Assembly: GCF_007483665.1 (NCBI RefSeq)
Contig: NZ_VIQO01000032.1
Coordinates: forward strand, 1-64,000
Length of the DNA: 64,000 nucleotides
Reading direction: 5' to 3'
Origin: Catellatospora sichuanensis
Lineage (GTDB): Bacteria; Actinomycetota; Actinomycetes; Mycobacteriales; Micromonosporaceae
Shown one piece after another: positions 1-8,797 of this stretch. The notes beneath the pieces were generated by a model that worked only from the letters and a program-made list of their open reading frames with translations, searched no databases and had not been told where the DNA came from. The translations under genes and the position numbers were made by a program. Numbering within the stretch: position 1 is the first letter of the stretch; each line of letters starts with the position of its first letter.

Positions 1-93
1 TACAACGCCAACCGTCTACATTCCACCCTCGGATACCGCACACCCACCGAGGTCCGCCTCGGGTATCGTCACGACCACGCCCTCGCAGCGTGA
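1..93 (+). pseudogene. 3' end of IS3-family transposase (window-truncated)
   Basis: The first 30 codons read as the C-terminal end of an IS3-family DDE transposase (OrfB). The diagnostic stretch is YNANRLHSTLGYRTPTEV, matching the Y-N-x-x-R-x-H-S-x-L-G-x-x-T-P block that follows the catalytic Glu in this family. It ends with TGA at 91-93. The rest lies outside the window, so I cannot say whether the gene is intact. The next gene begins within this stop codon or shortly after it, so the element's end was probably lost or has fused to the neighbour. Confidence 0.75.
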
Positions 94-542
94 GAACCCC
101 GGTGTCCGGTCCTGGGGTGGAAGCTCAGCGCCAGGTGACGCACGCGCACCCGGCGTCGACCGGCAGCAGCGCCGAGGCCGGCTGGTCGCCGCTGCTGCGC
201 ATCCGCCGCACAAGGCATCCTTACGGGCTGCGGCTGACCGGCGAGGCAGACCTCAGCAACCAGCAGGCGCTCGCAGCGGCGCTGGACGCCGTGCTGGACC
301 GACAGCCCGACCCCGCCGCCCCGATCCTGATCGACATCGCGGGCCTGTGGTTCGCCGACGCCGCCACCGCTACGCTGCTCGGCCAGCTCGCCCTGCGGGC
401 ACCGGCCGGTGTACACCTCGCCGGAGCCCAGCCTGCGGTGGAGACTGTTCTCGACCGGCTGGGCCTCACGCAGCTGAGTAAGATACGGCTGACCCACGCC
501 AAGCCCGGTACGAGCAGAACAGGGACGGAGGTGGTCGCATGA
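90..542 (+). CDS. STAS-domain anti-sigma factor antagonist
   Basis: A 150-residue protein whose residues ~45-140 form a STAS domain: an alternating strand/helix pattern, LRLTGEADLSNQQALAAAL, then LIDIAGLWFADAATATLL at the usual phosphoacceptor-loop position. STAS proteins bind anti-sigma factors in partner-switching cascades. The usual Ser/Thr at the phosphoacceptor is not obvious here (Ala in FADAATA), so it may not be phospho-regulated. The start is uncertain: the GTG at 90 overlaps the transposase stop, and a GTG at 135 would trim the unconserved leader. The stop overlaps the next start (ATGA at 539-542), so the gene is translationally coupled to the RsbA-like gene, as expected for a sensor/antagonist pair. 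Confidence 0.8.
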   Translation: MRTPVSGPGVEAQRQVTHAHPASTGSSAEAGWSPLLRIRRTRHPYGLRLTGEADLSNQQALAAALDAVLDRQPDPAAPILIDIAGLWFADAATATLLGQLALRAPAGVHLAGAQPAVETVLDRLGLTQLSKIRLTHAKPGTSRTGTEVVA

Positions 543-1480
543 GTACCGTTTCCGTGCAAGAGTTCGTCCACCCGGCGCTGCTCTACCGCAGCGACGAGGA
601 GTACCTGGCCGGGACCGTGCCCTTCATCCGTGACGGCCTGGCCGCCGGAGAACCGGTCGCGGTGGCCGTGCCCGGCGCGAACCTGCGACTGATCGCAGAC
701 GCTCTCGGCGCCGACGCCGAGCAGGTCCTGCTGAAGGACATGACCGTCGCCGGCCGCAACCCGGGCCGGATCATTCCCACTGTCCTGCTCGCCTTCGCCA
801 ACGCCCACCCCGGACGGCGAGTGCGCCTGATCGGCGAACCCATCTGGGCCGGGCGCAGCGAAGACGAGTATCCCGCCTGCGCCCAGCATGAAGCTCTCAT
901 CAACGCCGCGTTCAACGGCCGGCCGGCCACGATCCTGTGCCCCTACAACACCGAACTGCTGGACCCGGCGTGGATCGCCGACGCATACAAGACACACCCG
1001 GTCATGCTCGACGCCACCCGCCGCTTCGACAGCGTCCACTACGACGATCCGGTCGCGGTCGCGGCCGGCTTCAACCTGCCACTGCCCGACCCCCCGGCCG
1101 ACGCGGCGACCATCACCGTCGACCTTTACACCCTGGCGGCCGTGCGCCGCTTCGTCGCCGGGCACGCCCACCGGGCCGGGCTGACAACCGAGCGGATCAC
1201 CGACCTCACCATCGCGGTCAGCGAACTGGCCACCAATGCCATCAAGTACGGCGGCGGCACCGGCGAACTCGCCCTCTGGGTTCACGGCGACCACCTCATC
1301 TGCCAACTGACCGACAGCGGACACCTCAGCGATCCCCTCACCGGGCGGATCCCGGTACCGGCACACGCCCCAAACGGAGGCCGAGGACTGCTGCTGGTGA
1401 ACCAGCTCTGCGACCTGGTCCGCGTGCACACCACCGCGGTGGGGACGAGCACCCGCATCCACCTGCACCGCCGGGCCTGA
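539..1480 (+). CDS. MEDS-domain anti-sigma regulator with HATPase (RsbA-like)
   Basis: A 313-residue protein in two parts. Residues ~8-165 match the MEDS sensory domain: FVHPALLYRSDEEYLAGTVP, a 'GEPVAVAVPG' strand, then RVRLIGEPIWAGRS. Residues ~190-312 are an RsbW/SpoIIAB-type HATPase, with N-box ELATNAIKYGG and G-boxes DSG and NGGRGLLLV. Known relatives bind a sigma factor or STAS antagonist and phosphorylate or sequester it. The ATG overlaps the STAS gene stop by four bases, which indicates coupled production. The cognate sigma factor is not in the window. This is a cytoplasmic regulator and it looks intact. Confidence 0.85.
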   Translation: MSTVSVQEFVHPALLYRSDEEYLAGTVPFIRDGLAAGEPVAVAVPGANLRLIADALGADAEQVLLKDMTVAGRNPGRIIPTVLLAFANAHPGRRVRLIGEPIWAGRSEDEYPACAQHEALINAAFNGRPATILCPYNTELLDPAWIADAYKTHPVMLDATRRFDSVHYDDPVAVAAGFNLPLPDPPADAATITVDLYTLAAVRRFVAGHAHRAGLTTERITDLTIAVSELATNAIKYGGGTGELALWVHGDHLICQLTDSGHLSDPLTGRIPVPAHAPNGGRGLLLVNQLCDLVRVHTTAVGTSTRIHLHRRA

Positions 1481-1596
1481 GCAGTGCCGGTGCCGCGCCG
1501 ACCGGTTCCCACCGCGACCTGTGGCAAGGGTTCATCACCGGCTACATCAATACCCACTGCTCCATGCAGGTCGCCAACCGTGGCTTCGCCAACATT
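1481..1596. other. Short spacer with no supported gene
   Basis: About 115 bp between the anti-sigma gene and the point where similarity to the IS-A transposase begins. I see no start with a ribosome site and no hairpin. It is probably a remnant of DNA disrupted when IS-A was truncated. Confidence 0.4.
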
Positions 1597-2084
1597 GGGT
1601 CCGCCGACCGCGGGCCGGCCGGGGCGGTCGCAAGGCGTTCGTGTCGGGCAAGGCCCGCCAGAACACGATCAAAAGCACGGTGGTCAGCGACGAGACCGGC
1701 GCGACCCTGTGGTGCGGCAGCCACCGCCCGGGCCGGGTCCACGACCACACCGCGGTCCGCGTCGAAGGCATCGACGCGCTGCTCAACGCGTACCCGCAGG
1801 TGAGGGTCCTTGTGGACTCCGGATACCAGGACCTGGCCAAGAACCATCCCGGCCAGGTCGAGGCACCGCCGTTGAAGCTACGTCCAGGAGCCTGGGAACC
1901 CTACGTAATCGCCTACGCGAACAAGCGCAAGCAGCAGTCCAGCCAGCGGATCGCGGTCGAGCACGCCATCGCCAAACTGAAGTGGTGGCGGGTCCTGCAG
2001 CGCTTCACCGGACGACGCGAACTCCTGCCCGAGACCGTCGACGCCGTCGCCGCCCTGGTCTCCGACCACACCATCACCTGGTGA
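1597..2084 (+). pseudogene. IS-A transposase, 5'-truncated copy 1 (IS5-group, DDE_Tnp_4-like)
   Basis: The reading frame from RRPRAGRGGRKAFVSGKARQ to VAALVSDHTITW matches, almost residue for residue, the C-terminal ~160 residues of the minus-strand copy at 4748-5670. The DDE features LVDSGYQ and the final E in IAVEHAIAKLKWWR are present. The N-terminal ~140 residues are gone; similarity starts abruptly near 1597. It is nonfunctional. Its right end (CAAGATCG at ~2119-2126, then TAA) abuts the IS-B end directly. Confidence 0.85.
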
Positions 2085-2111
2085 AACGGCCGGAGCAGCT
2101 CATCGCGTGAC

Positions 2112-2152
2112 CTCAATTATTGCGCACAAGATCGTAAGGGCGTGTCTCATTT
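2112..2152. repeat. IS-A/IS-B junction, inverted copy at 4684-4721
   Basis: The IS-A terminus (TATTGCGCACAAGATCG) is followed by TAA and the IS-B terminus (GGGCGTGTCTCA). The same junction occurs in reverse complement at 4684-4721 with one visible difference. The two junctions bracket the IS-B/lectin islet as an inverted repeat that extends outward through the shared IS-A coding sequence. Confidence 0.85.
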
Positions 2153-3010
2153 GGTGAGGCGGCGGTAGCAGATCAGGGCGCTGGCGATCACGGCAGAGGC
2201 TTCGTAGTGCTCGCCCTTGCGGTCGTAGCGTCGGACCAGGCGCCGGTAGCGCATCAGCCAGGACAGGCACGCCTCGACGATCCAGCGGTGCCGGCCGAGC
2301 CGCTTGGAGGACTCGACGCCCTTTCGGGCGATGCGGACCTTGATCCCGCGACGTCGTACCTCTTCGCGCAAGGCGCGCACGTCGTAGGCCTTGTCGGCAT
2401 GCAGCTTGTCCGGGCGCCAGCGTCGGCGGCGGGCCGGTGTCAGGATCGCGGGCACGCAGTCCAGCATGGGTAGCAGGACCTGGCTGTCGTGCACGTTCGC
2501 CGCGGTGGCCAGCACGGCCAGGGGTACGCCGGTCCGTTCGCAGATCACATGGATCTTGCTGCCGGGCTTGCCTCGATCGACCAGGTTTGGCCCGGTCAGA
2601 TCGCCCCCTTTTCGGCTCGGACACTGATCGAGTCGACCACCGCCCGTGACCAGTCGATACGCCCTCCGCCGCCGAGCCGGTCGAGCAGCGCCTCGTGCAG
2701 CCGAAGCCATAACCCGGCGGCGGTCCACTCGGCGAAGCGCCGATGGGCGGTGGCCCGGGTGACCCCGAAGGAGACCTCGGGCAGCTTCCACCAGGAACAT
2801 CCCGCCTGGGTGACGTAGACGATCGCCGCCAGCACCGCCCGGTCGTCAGTTCTGCGCCGACCACCGCCCTGCCTGCGACGCGGCGCCGGCGGGATCAATG
2901 GCTCAGCGATCTCCCACAGCGTGTCCGGCGCCCACAGACGGATCATCGACTCGTCCACGGAACGACATCATGCCGCAGTCCAGCCCACGTCCAATTGAGA
3001 GATGGCCTTA
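2140..3010 (-). mobile_element. IS-B, IS5-family insertion sequence (IS427-like)
   Basis: An element of about 870 bp. Its left end is AGGGCGTGTCTCATTTGG, and its right end is AGGCCATCTCTCAATTGG when read inward. TA flanks both sides, which fits the two-base target duplication of the IS427 group. It carries one transposase split across two frames. A partial second copy lies in the same orientation at ~4489-4694. The two terminal repeats differ at about five positions, so mobility is uncertain. Confidence 0.75.
2147..2958 (-). CDS. IS-B transposase, two overlapping frames joined by -1 frameshift
   Basis: OrfA (2596-2958) is 120 residues and carries the DUF4096-type N-terminus: a WEIAEPLIPPAPRR segment, then VLAAIVYVTQAGCSWWKLP. 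OrfB contains the DDE catalytic part, including LHADKAYD and the final RHRWIVEACLSWLMRY, and ends at 2147. On the coding strand the overlap carries AAAGGGG (complement at 2605-2611), a canonical X-XXY-YYZ slippery heptamer in the OrfA frame. A -1 slip there joins the two frames in register. Programmed frameshifting is established for this IS5 subgroup, so I annotate one fused product of about 270 residues rather than a pseudogene. Confidence 0.8.
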
Positions 3011-3012
3011 AA

Positions 3013-3419
3013 CGGGCAAACCTCGACCTTGCGAAGGTCTCTGGGGCCATACTGTGGTCACACACCATCCTCTGTAGAGGAGATGGGTGAACCGTCGCCT
3101 CGATAGTCCGAATTGGGGGAGGTCATGGGATCTCCGCAGGCGTGGTGACCGAGGATCGCGGCGTGAGCGGGTACCGCCCGGGCGACTTCGCGTTTTCTAA
3201 GACGGCTCCGAGACCGTAGTACGGCGTTGTTTGGGGTAGTCGGGATCCACAAAACGGGCACCGGGCCTCGCCCTGGCCTGACGTGTCGTCCCGCCTGGTA
3301 CGAGAAAATGGTTCCGCAACCGCGCTTTGCGAGGTGGATGATATGTCCTGTGTCTGCGGAATCAACCGGGGAAACGGTTACGTAAAACCGCTGGAGTTTT
3401 GACATAAGGAGGATGGACC
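3013..3419. other. Intergenic 5' region of the lectin gene
   Basis: About 400 bp with lower GC than the flanks. I find no convincing gene. The last 20 bases hold a strong ribosome-binding site (AAGGAGG at ~3405-3411) for the gene at 3420. The promoter presumably lies here, but I cannot place -35/-10 boxes with confidence. Confidence 0.4.
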
Positions 3420-4388
3420 ATGCACCTGTCCCGCCGTCAACTCTTGCAGGCGGGCGGCGCTACGCTCGGCGCGCTCGCGCTGCCCCTGCTTCCGACGGGC
3501 CCCGCTTGGCATGAGGTTCCCGGCGGGGGTCGCACCAGGACGGAGCCCAGTGTAACCATTTTCAATGGCAATCAGGAACTGTTTGTCGTTGGCTACGATC
3601 GTCGTATCTATCGAAATACTTCGGGAAGCAATTTTCCCTTCACCTCATGGCTTGAGGTAGAAGGCGGCGGAGTGGCGGGTAGCACCGTATTGGCGGACCA
3701 GGGAGACCCGGATAAACTGGATAAACCTGGCAATTCGGACGCTGTCGAATTCATAACCGGACCAAATGCGGTGGCATTTAGCAACGAGCTGTATTTATTT
3801 ATTCGAGGCACGAATGACCGAGTGTACTACAACAAAACCGGCGGGGGACCTTTCGGACAATGGCAGCAGATTCAAGATCAAAAGTTTTATTGGGACGTCA
3901 GTGGCGTCGTATTTCTTAATCAGCTATACGTGTTCGCGACAAGGAATAAACAAATTTACGCGTGCAAGTCCAGCGGGGGAGCGTTCGATTCATGGGGCAG
4001 AGTCCCGACTAACGGCCAGACCGACCTCGGGCCTTGCGCCGTCGTTTTCGATAATGTTCTGAACCTTTTCGTGTGCGGCACCGATGGTCGGATATATAGG
4101 AACTCCTCGATTGGCGGTCCGTTCTTTGGCTGGTTGGAGGTCGAAGGTGGCGGAAGGACTCGGAACAAGCTGTGTGCAGTAGCATTCGGCAACACGTTAA
4201 ATTTGTTTGCGGTCGGTACAGACAACCGGATCTATCGCAATGAATCCACTGGCGGCCCTTTCGGCAGTTGGCTCGAAGTCGGAGGTAACGGACGTACTCT
4301 CTCGGGACTTACGGCCACTGTCTTCAACAACAGGATTCGTCTCTATGCACGTGGCACCAACAACGCGATCTACGTTAACGATATATAG
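3420..4388 (+). CDS. Tat-exported beta-propeller lectin-like protein
   Basis: A 322-residue secreted protein. The first ~29 residues are a twin-arginine signal (SRRQLLQAGGATLGALALPL). The mature part is five to six repeats of about 50 residues with the pattern 'A-V-x-F-N-N-x-L-x-L-F-V-x-G-T-D-x-R-I-Y-R-N ... GGPF-x-x-W-x-E-V'. This resembles PLL-like / fucose-lectin-type propellers, in which each blade makes a sugar pocket. No catalytic domain is fused to it, so the likely role is binding glycans outside the cell. Codon use is markedly more AT-rich than in neighbours (AAT, ATA and TTT codons are common), which suggests recent acquisition. The gene is bracketed by IS-B sequences. The lectin call rests on repeat pattern only. 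Confidence 0.7.
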   Translation: MHLSRRQLLQAGGATLGALALPLLPTGPAWHEVPGGGRTRTEPSVTIFNGNQELFVVGYDRRIYRNTSGSNFPFTSWLEVEGGGVAGSTVLADQGDPDKLDKPGNSDAVEFITGPNAVAFSNELYLFIRGTNDRVYYNKTGGGPFGQWQQIQDQKFYWDVSGVVFLNQLYVFATRNKQIYACKSSGGAFDSWGRVPTNGQTDLGPCAVVFDNVLNLFVCGTDGRIYRNSSIGGPFFGWLEVEGGGRTRNKLCAVAFGNTLNLFAVGTDNRIYRNESTGGPFGSWLEVGGNGRTLSGLTATVFNNRIRLYARGTNNAIYVNDI

Positions 4389-4488
4389 TGTATTTGAACG
4401 ATATAGCGTTAAAAGACTCCCTCGACGGGGATACGCGCCGACGGAAACGGCCCCGGATCGGGCGTGGCAGCCCGCATTAGCCGCGGCT
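4389..4488. other. Short AT-rich tail after the lectin gene
   Basis: About 100 bp between the lectin stop and the start of IS-B similarity. It has the islet's lower GC at first and then returns to high GC. No feature is supported. Confidence 0.3.
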
Positions 4489-4694
4489 AGCTGGGTGACG
4501 TAGACGATCGCCGCCAGCACGCACCACCCAGTCGCCAGTTCTGCGCCACCCACCGCCCTGGCTGCGACGCGGTGCCGGCGGGATCGAGCTCAGCGATCTC
4601 CCGCAGCGTGTCCGGCCGCCCACAGACGGATCATCGACTCGCCCACGGAACGACATCCTGCCTCAGCCCACCCGCCTCCAATTGAGACACGCCC
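4489..4694 (-). mobile_element. IS-B remnant (right end and transposase N-terminus)
   Basis: About 205 bp that align with 2808-3010 of IS-B in the same orientation, including the sequence behind the VTQAG segment and the terminal repeat CCAATTGAGACACGCCC. Several indels break the reading frame. Its end abuts IS-A copy 2 through TTA. It probably reflects a second IS-B insertion, or recombination, that trapped the lectin islet between direct IS-B copies. Confidence 0.8.
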
Positions 4695-4697
4695 TTA

Positions 4698-5729
4698 CGA
4701 TCTTGTGCGCAATAGTTGAGGTCGCGTGATGAGCCGCGCTAGGCGTTTCACCAGGTGATGGTGCGGTCGGAAACCAGTGCGGCGACGGCGTCGACGGTTT
4801 GCGGGAGGAGTTCGCGTCGTCCGGTGAAGCGCTGCAGGACCCGCCACCACTTCAGTTCGGCGATGGCGTGCTCGACGGCGATCCGCCGGCTGGACTGCTG
4901 CTTACGCTTGTCCTCGTAGGCGATCCGGTAGGGCTCCCAGGCCCCTGGACGCAGCTTCAACGGGGGTGACTCGACCTGGCCGGGATGCTTCTTGGCCAGG
5001 CCTTGGTATCCGGAGTCCACAAGGATTCTTACCTGGGGGTAGGCGTCAAGCAGCGCGTCGATGCCTTCGATGCGGACGGCGGTGTGGTCGTGGACCCGGC
5101 CGGGGCGGTGGGTGCCGCACCACAGGGTCGCACCGGTGCCGTCGCTGATCACGGTGCTTTTGATCGTGTTCTGGCGGGCCTTGCCCGACACGAACGCCTT
5201 GCGTCCGCCCCGGCCCGCCCGCGGGCGGCGGACCCTGATTTCGGTCGCGTCCATCCGTAGCGTCACGCCCTCGGCCGCGGCGTAGGCGAACACGTCAGCC
5301 AGGGTCCGGAGCCGCACCCCGGTCGCGGTCGCGAACCCGCGCCCGGCCAGCAGCGGCCGGACCTGCCCGATCGCCCGCGTGACGGTGGACCGATCCACCC
5401 CGAATGCCACCGCTACTGTAGCGCATCATGCGACAGGCCCGTCCGCAGGTGCGCGAGGGTGATCACCGCCCGGTCAGCCAGCGTCAGCGCGAACCTCCTG
5501 CCCGCGCCTGCAGCACGCCGACGGCGGCCACCGCGCCGAGCGTGCAGCCGGCCTTCCCGGCCGGCGACCCAGGCCGGGCCCACCTCGGCCAGGACCAGCC
5601 GCAGATGATGCCGGGAGATACCTGTGAACACCGGATGGCTGAAAACACGGCGAGCCCAGCGACGCGACATCCAGAAGGATCTGCGATCGGATCACGAGTC
5701 GCCACCGTCAACTATTGCGCACAAGATCG
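4698..5729 (-). mobile_element. IS-A copy 2, full-length IS5-group element
   Basis: A 1,032-bp element. Its left end is CGATCTTGTGCGCAATAG and its right end is the inverse complement. TTA flanks at 4695-4697 and 5730-5732 are consistent with a three-base TNA target duplication of the ISL2/IS1031 type. Its transposase gene carries a frame break. Copy 1 (1597-2126) is inverted relative to it, and a third fragment lies at 63805-63980. Confidence 0.85.
4748..5670 (-). pseudogene. IS-A transposase, copy 2 (frameshifted)
   Basis: The N-terminal frame (5413-5670) starts MSRRWARRVFSHPVFTG and reads to LRTGLSHDALQ before a stop. The next frame resumes immediately with VAVAFGVDRSTVTRAIG and runs to the end at 4748. 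Together they give about 305 residues, typical for a DDE_Tnp_4 IS5-group transposase with DATEIRV, LVDSGYQ and VEHAIAELKWW motifs. One base is missing near 5411. I see no slippery heptamer there, so I take it as a mutation rather than programmed shifting. Confidence 0.8.
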
Positions 5730-5731
5730 TT

Positions 5732-5941
5732 AGCACCGCGCTGAGCGACGGCCACTGGTGGCAGGTCAACGAATATGCGACCGAGCTGATCACTGCCGCG
5801 GCAGAGCTGGCGCTGGCCGCCGAGCAGGCCGAAAACGGGGCCGAGGTGAACGCCGCGGACGTGGTGCGACTCATCGGCCGCAGCAAGGCCCATTTGGCGC
5901 TGCTGCGTCAGCTGGCAGACCTCCCCGACCCCACCGGGTGA
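5732..5941 (+). pseudogene. 5'-truncated gene of unknown function cut by IS-A
   Basis: Open from the IS-A target duplication to TGA at 5939-5941. It encodes about 69 residues, mostly helical and Ala/Glu-rich (ELALAAEQAENGAEVNAADV), ending LADLPDPTG. The start and any ribosome site are missing because the IS replaced them. I do not recognise the family. It may be the end of a small regulatory or nucleoid-type protein. Confidence 0.5.
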
Positions 5942-7010
5942 CCCCAGCTCGCAGGCTGAAGCCGTGCTAACGGGACACGGATCGGCACGGCTGTACCCGG
6001 GGAAGCCGGCGGTACGGGATGAACCTCCTGGACATGCCCAGCCGGACCGGCGCGTGGAGAATCCGGCGATTCTGGCTGTCATGGTAGCCGTCTGCGCGAG
6101 CTTGTCCTGGAAGCGCGAACACCCTGGGACGGCTGTGACGGACAAGGGGTGAGTTCCGATGTGCGTCGGCAGCCTGCCTCTCGCGCGTCGAAGATCAGGC
6201 GCACTCTCGGCAGAGGTCCTTGCCTGCTGTAGCGCGCTGGCTGGTGTGGTGGATCAGGAAACACCTCGAGCATCGGAACTCGTCAGATTGGATGGGGACC
6301 ACCGCGACAACGAGTTCTTCGTCGAGTTGATCGGTGCCGGCCATCTCGAGCGAGGCCGCAATCTCACTGTCATCGGCGTCAATGGAATCCGTGCGGGGTT
6401 TGTCCAGGCCGGCCCGCAGGTCCTCAAGGGCTGTCCTCTTCTGATGCCTTCGAGCGGGGTGCGTCGTAGTCGGCGGTAGCCATTTATGCGCCTCTCTCTG
6501 GTCGCACCATCAACTGTGCACGCTCGGCTGAAGCATACCGGCTGAAGATCGTCATCGCTCTGCTGACGAATGATCACCGCCGGCGCCCACGCCGGAGCCG
6601 CGGCTGGCGCCTAGCGGAAACGAGAATGCGAGCCGATGGGGCGGCCCTTTGGGGCCGCCCCATCGTATGTGGCGGGCCAGCCCATCCCCCCGGAAACGCC
6701 TGACCCAGCATCCTCGACGTCAAGTTACCGCAGCTAAACACCCTTTGCCCGCGGTTTCCCGTGAGCCATCCCGCCGGCGATCCGTCATGCCGTTGACGCG
6801 GCGGCGGCTGGTCGGCGCCGGACTGTGCGCGGTGGGGAAGGGCCAGGACCGATGGCGACACGTCCGGGCCGGCTGCGCTCGGCGCGAGCCGCGCAGCCCG
6901 CCACTGCGATGCGGGGGAGTACTCGGCGTGGTGGTGCCGCCCCGATGACGAGGTCCAGTCCACCCTGTTCAGCGCTGCCGGACGGCCTTACCGAATTGAG
7001 AGGACCAACG
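5942..7010. other. Region without a supported gene
   Basis: About 1.07 kb. An ORF at 6159-6479 (106 aa, containing FVELIGAGHLERGRNLTVIG) is the best plus-strand candidate, but it lacks a clear ribosome site and recognisable domains. The rest is high-GC noise plus the hairpin at 6635-6664. Confidence 0.35.
6635..6664. terminator. Perfect GC-rich hairpin, terminator-like
   Basis: GATGGGGCGGCC is followed by a five-base loop (CTTTG) and its perfect reverse complement GGCCGCCCCATC, giving a 12-bp stem. There is no T-tract, which is usual for actinomycete terminators. It could serve either strand. Confidence 0.65.
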
Positions 7011-7304
7011 ATGGCACATCCGTCGCGACAAGTCATGTTCCGCCTGGCAACAATGGTGATGGCGGCGTTGGCACCGCTGCTCGTGGCGCCCGCGCCCGGG
7101 AGGCGGGACTCCGAACCGGAAGGTGGGCCGCATCGGGAAGTTGTCGATGGACGGTCGATGTCCTGGGAAGAGTTCGGCCGGGCGCTGGCGCCCTTCGAAG
7201 GGCGGCGCTTCCGCCTGATCATCGAGGATCCCTCGGTCGACCTTCGGGCTGAGCCGGAACCTACGAGGAGCAGCGGCATCGTGCCGTCGCCCACGGTCGG
7301 ATAG
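7011..7304 (+). CDS. Small hypothetical protein with N-terminal hydrophobic segment
   Basis: A 97-residue ORF starting MAHPSRQVMFRLATMVMAAL, with a hydrophobic core that looks like a signal peptide or single anchor, followed by a charged domain (SMSWEEFGRALAPFEGRRFR, LIIEDPSVDL). GAGAGG lies 8-10 bases before the ATG as a plausible ribosome site. An upstream in-frame start at 6825 would add 62 Arg/Pro-rich residues and is less likely. I do not recognise the family. Confidence 0.5.
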   Translation: MAHPSRQVMFRLATMVMAALAPLLVAPAPGRRDSEPEGGPHREVVDGRSMSWEEFGRALAPFEGRRFRLIIEDPSVDLRAEPEPTRSSGIVPSPTVG

Positions 7305-7488
7305 ATTGGGCACCTATGGCCGCGCAAAGCAGGGTGGTTGAAGGCCCTGGCGGCCGCAGCGGTCAACGCCCTGGCGAACGTTCAGTGTCGTTCGGACGTG
7401 GGTGTGGACACCGGCGGGCCGGTAGCGGACAAGGTTCCCCACTCGAGATGTCTCGAGGTCGACGACCCGGCTGTCGCCGCGCATGACC

Positions 7489-7938
7489 TCAGCTCACTCC
7501 TTCGCTCGATGCATGCTCGGGCGGGCCCGCGGTCCGGAGCACGAACGATGCGACGCGCCATCCCTCGCCCGTCTTCACGGCGAGGTAGGCCGCTCCGGCG
7601 TGGTCGATCTCCTTTCCTTCGCGGTCACGGCGAGAGAACAGGCCCTCGATGAAGGCGGCGTACGAGTCGAGCGGTCGGATGTCGAGTCGCAGCAGGTCGG
7701 TGCCGGCATACCCGGCGCGCAGCAGCGGGTCGATCGCATCGTGGGCGAATTGCAGTACCGCCTCACGGGTGGGCAGTACCCGGTAGCCGCCGTCGCTGAC
7801 GATCGTCATCGGCACGCCGTAGAAGTCGAGGAGCGCGTCCAGATCACCGCGCTGACCTGTCGCGAGGCTGACGAACGTGTCGAAGTAGGCGCTGTACCAC
7901 CCACGGACCTCGCTCTCGACGCTGTCTTGTGCGGACAT
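7489..7938 (-). CDS. SnoaL/NTF2-like fold protein
   Basis: A 149-residue protein reading MSAQDSVESEVRGWYSAYFD, then LLDFYGVPMTIVSDGGYRVL, and ending in a GWRVASFVLRT strand. The helix-helix-strand order and a C-terminal 'GEGWRVAS' strand are typical of SnoaL-like NTF2-fold proteins; DUF6841-type proteins look closest from memory. GAGAGGAG lies 9 bases before the ATG. Longer in-frame starts to 8385 would add low-complexity residues that overlap the integrase remnant, so I reject them. It has no catalytic signature and no operon partners; the specific function is unknown. Confidence 0.7.
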   Translation of the reverse strand: MSAQDSVESEVRGWYSAYFDTFVSLATGQRGDLDALLDFYGVPMTIVSDGGYRVLPTREAVLQFAHDAIDPLLRAGYAGTDLLRLDIRPLDSYAAFIEGLFSRRDREGKEIDHAGAAYLAVKTGEGWRVASFVLRTAGPPEHASSEGVS

Positions 7939-8137
7939 GGCAGGAACTCCTCTCCCCGAATCCGGCCCCTGGTCGCCCGGCGCGACATACAGGCGGCACC
8001 CCGTCCCCTTCAGTGCCGCGGCTGGGAGGGCGGCGACGGTTTCTGGCACCGTCCGCGCTTGCGTTCGGGACAATGTTTGAGCCGGGGTGTTTCCGGCATA
8101 CGGACCGCCCCTGGCCGTGGCAGCGAGGGGGCCGACG

Positions 8138-8490
8138 ATGGCGCGTACGGTGGCTGACCTGATCAAGATGCTCGGCCGGTCGCGACGTGCGGGCGACAGC
8201 GTGTACATGTTCACCGGGCGGACGAACACGCCGCTGCGGCCGGACAACATCACCGACCGGTTCAACAAGCTGTCGGCGACGCGGGCGTGCGGGTGCTCGG
8301 ACCGCACCAGGTCCGGCACATGCTGGTGTCGAGCCTGTTGGACGCCGGCTACAGCGTGCATGAGGTCGCCGAACGGCTTGGCCACGACCCCGCGACACTG
8401 ATGCGCTCCTACACCCGGGTAACGCGGTGCGTCGTCGGCAGCCCGCCGATGACGCCGCGGCGTTGGTCACCGGCGGGCTGCTGCTCACCG
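8138..8490 (+). pseudogene. Tyrosine recombinase (integrase) C-terminal remnant
   Basis: Translation in three frames gives MARTVADLIKMLGRSRR, then FTGRTNTPLRPDNITDRFNK, then (after a one-base slip near 8285) VRVLGPHQVRHMLVSSLLDA, EVAERLGHDPATLM and RSYTRV, with another slip near 8425. This carries the H-x-x-R (HQVR), the LGH and the catalytic Tyr of the tyrosine integrase box, so the family call is firm. Two frameshifts and the missing N-terminus make it inactive. It lies ~500 bp from a tRNA-Pro 3' half, the usual target of such integrases. Confidence 0.8.
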
Positions 8491-8797
8491 GGCGATCGGA
8501 CCGTCGGCGCCGTCGGTCCTACAGCAGCGGAAGCGAGCCACCCGCCGCCACAGTTGTCCGGTCGGATGAACCGGACCGCCGGTCTCAAGGAGTGGAGTGG
8601 ACGCTCGACACTGTCGGTGCGGCATCAGCGAGTACTTGGTCAGCTTGACTGGGTCAACACCGTGGTGGTCGGCAGGCCTGATCCCTGGGGAAACGCGCGT
8701 TAGTACAGCGTTTCTAGTCCGGTCGCCGCGCGGTCGTGGACGTGGGTGGGCCGAGGATTGGCGACTCAGCAGTTCGGTGAGACACGTCCTTTCAATT

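Noticed and set aside
3058-3405. Minus-strand 115-residue ORF upstream of the lectin gene
   Set aside because: It covers the lectin promoter, has no ribosome site or domain, and its composition matches the non-coding islet.
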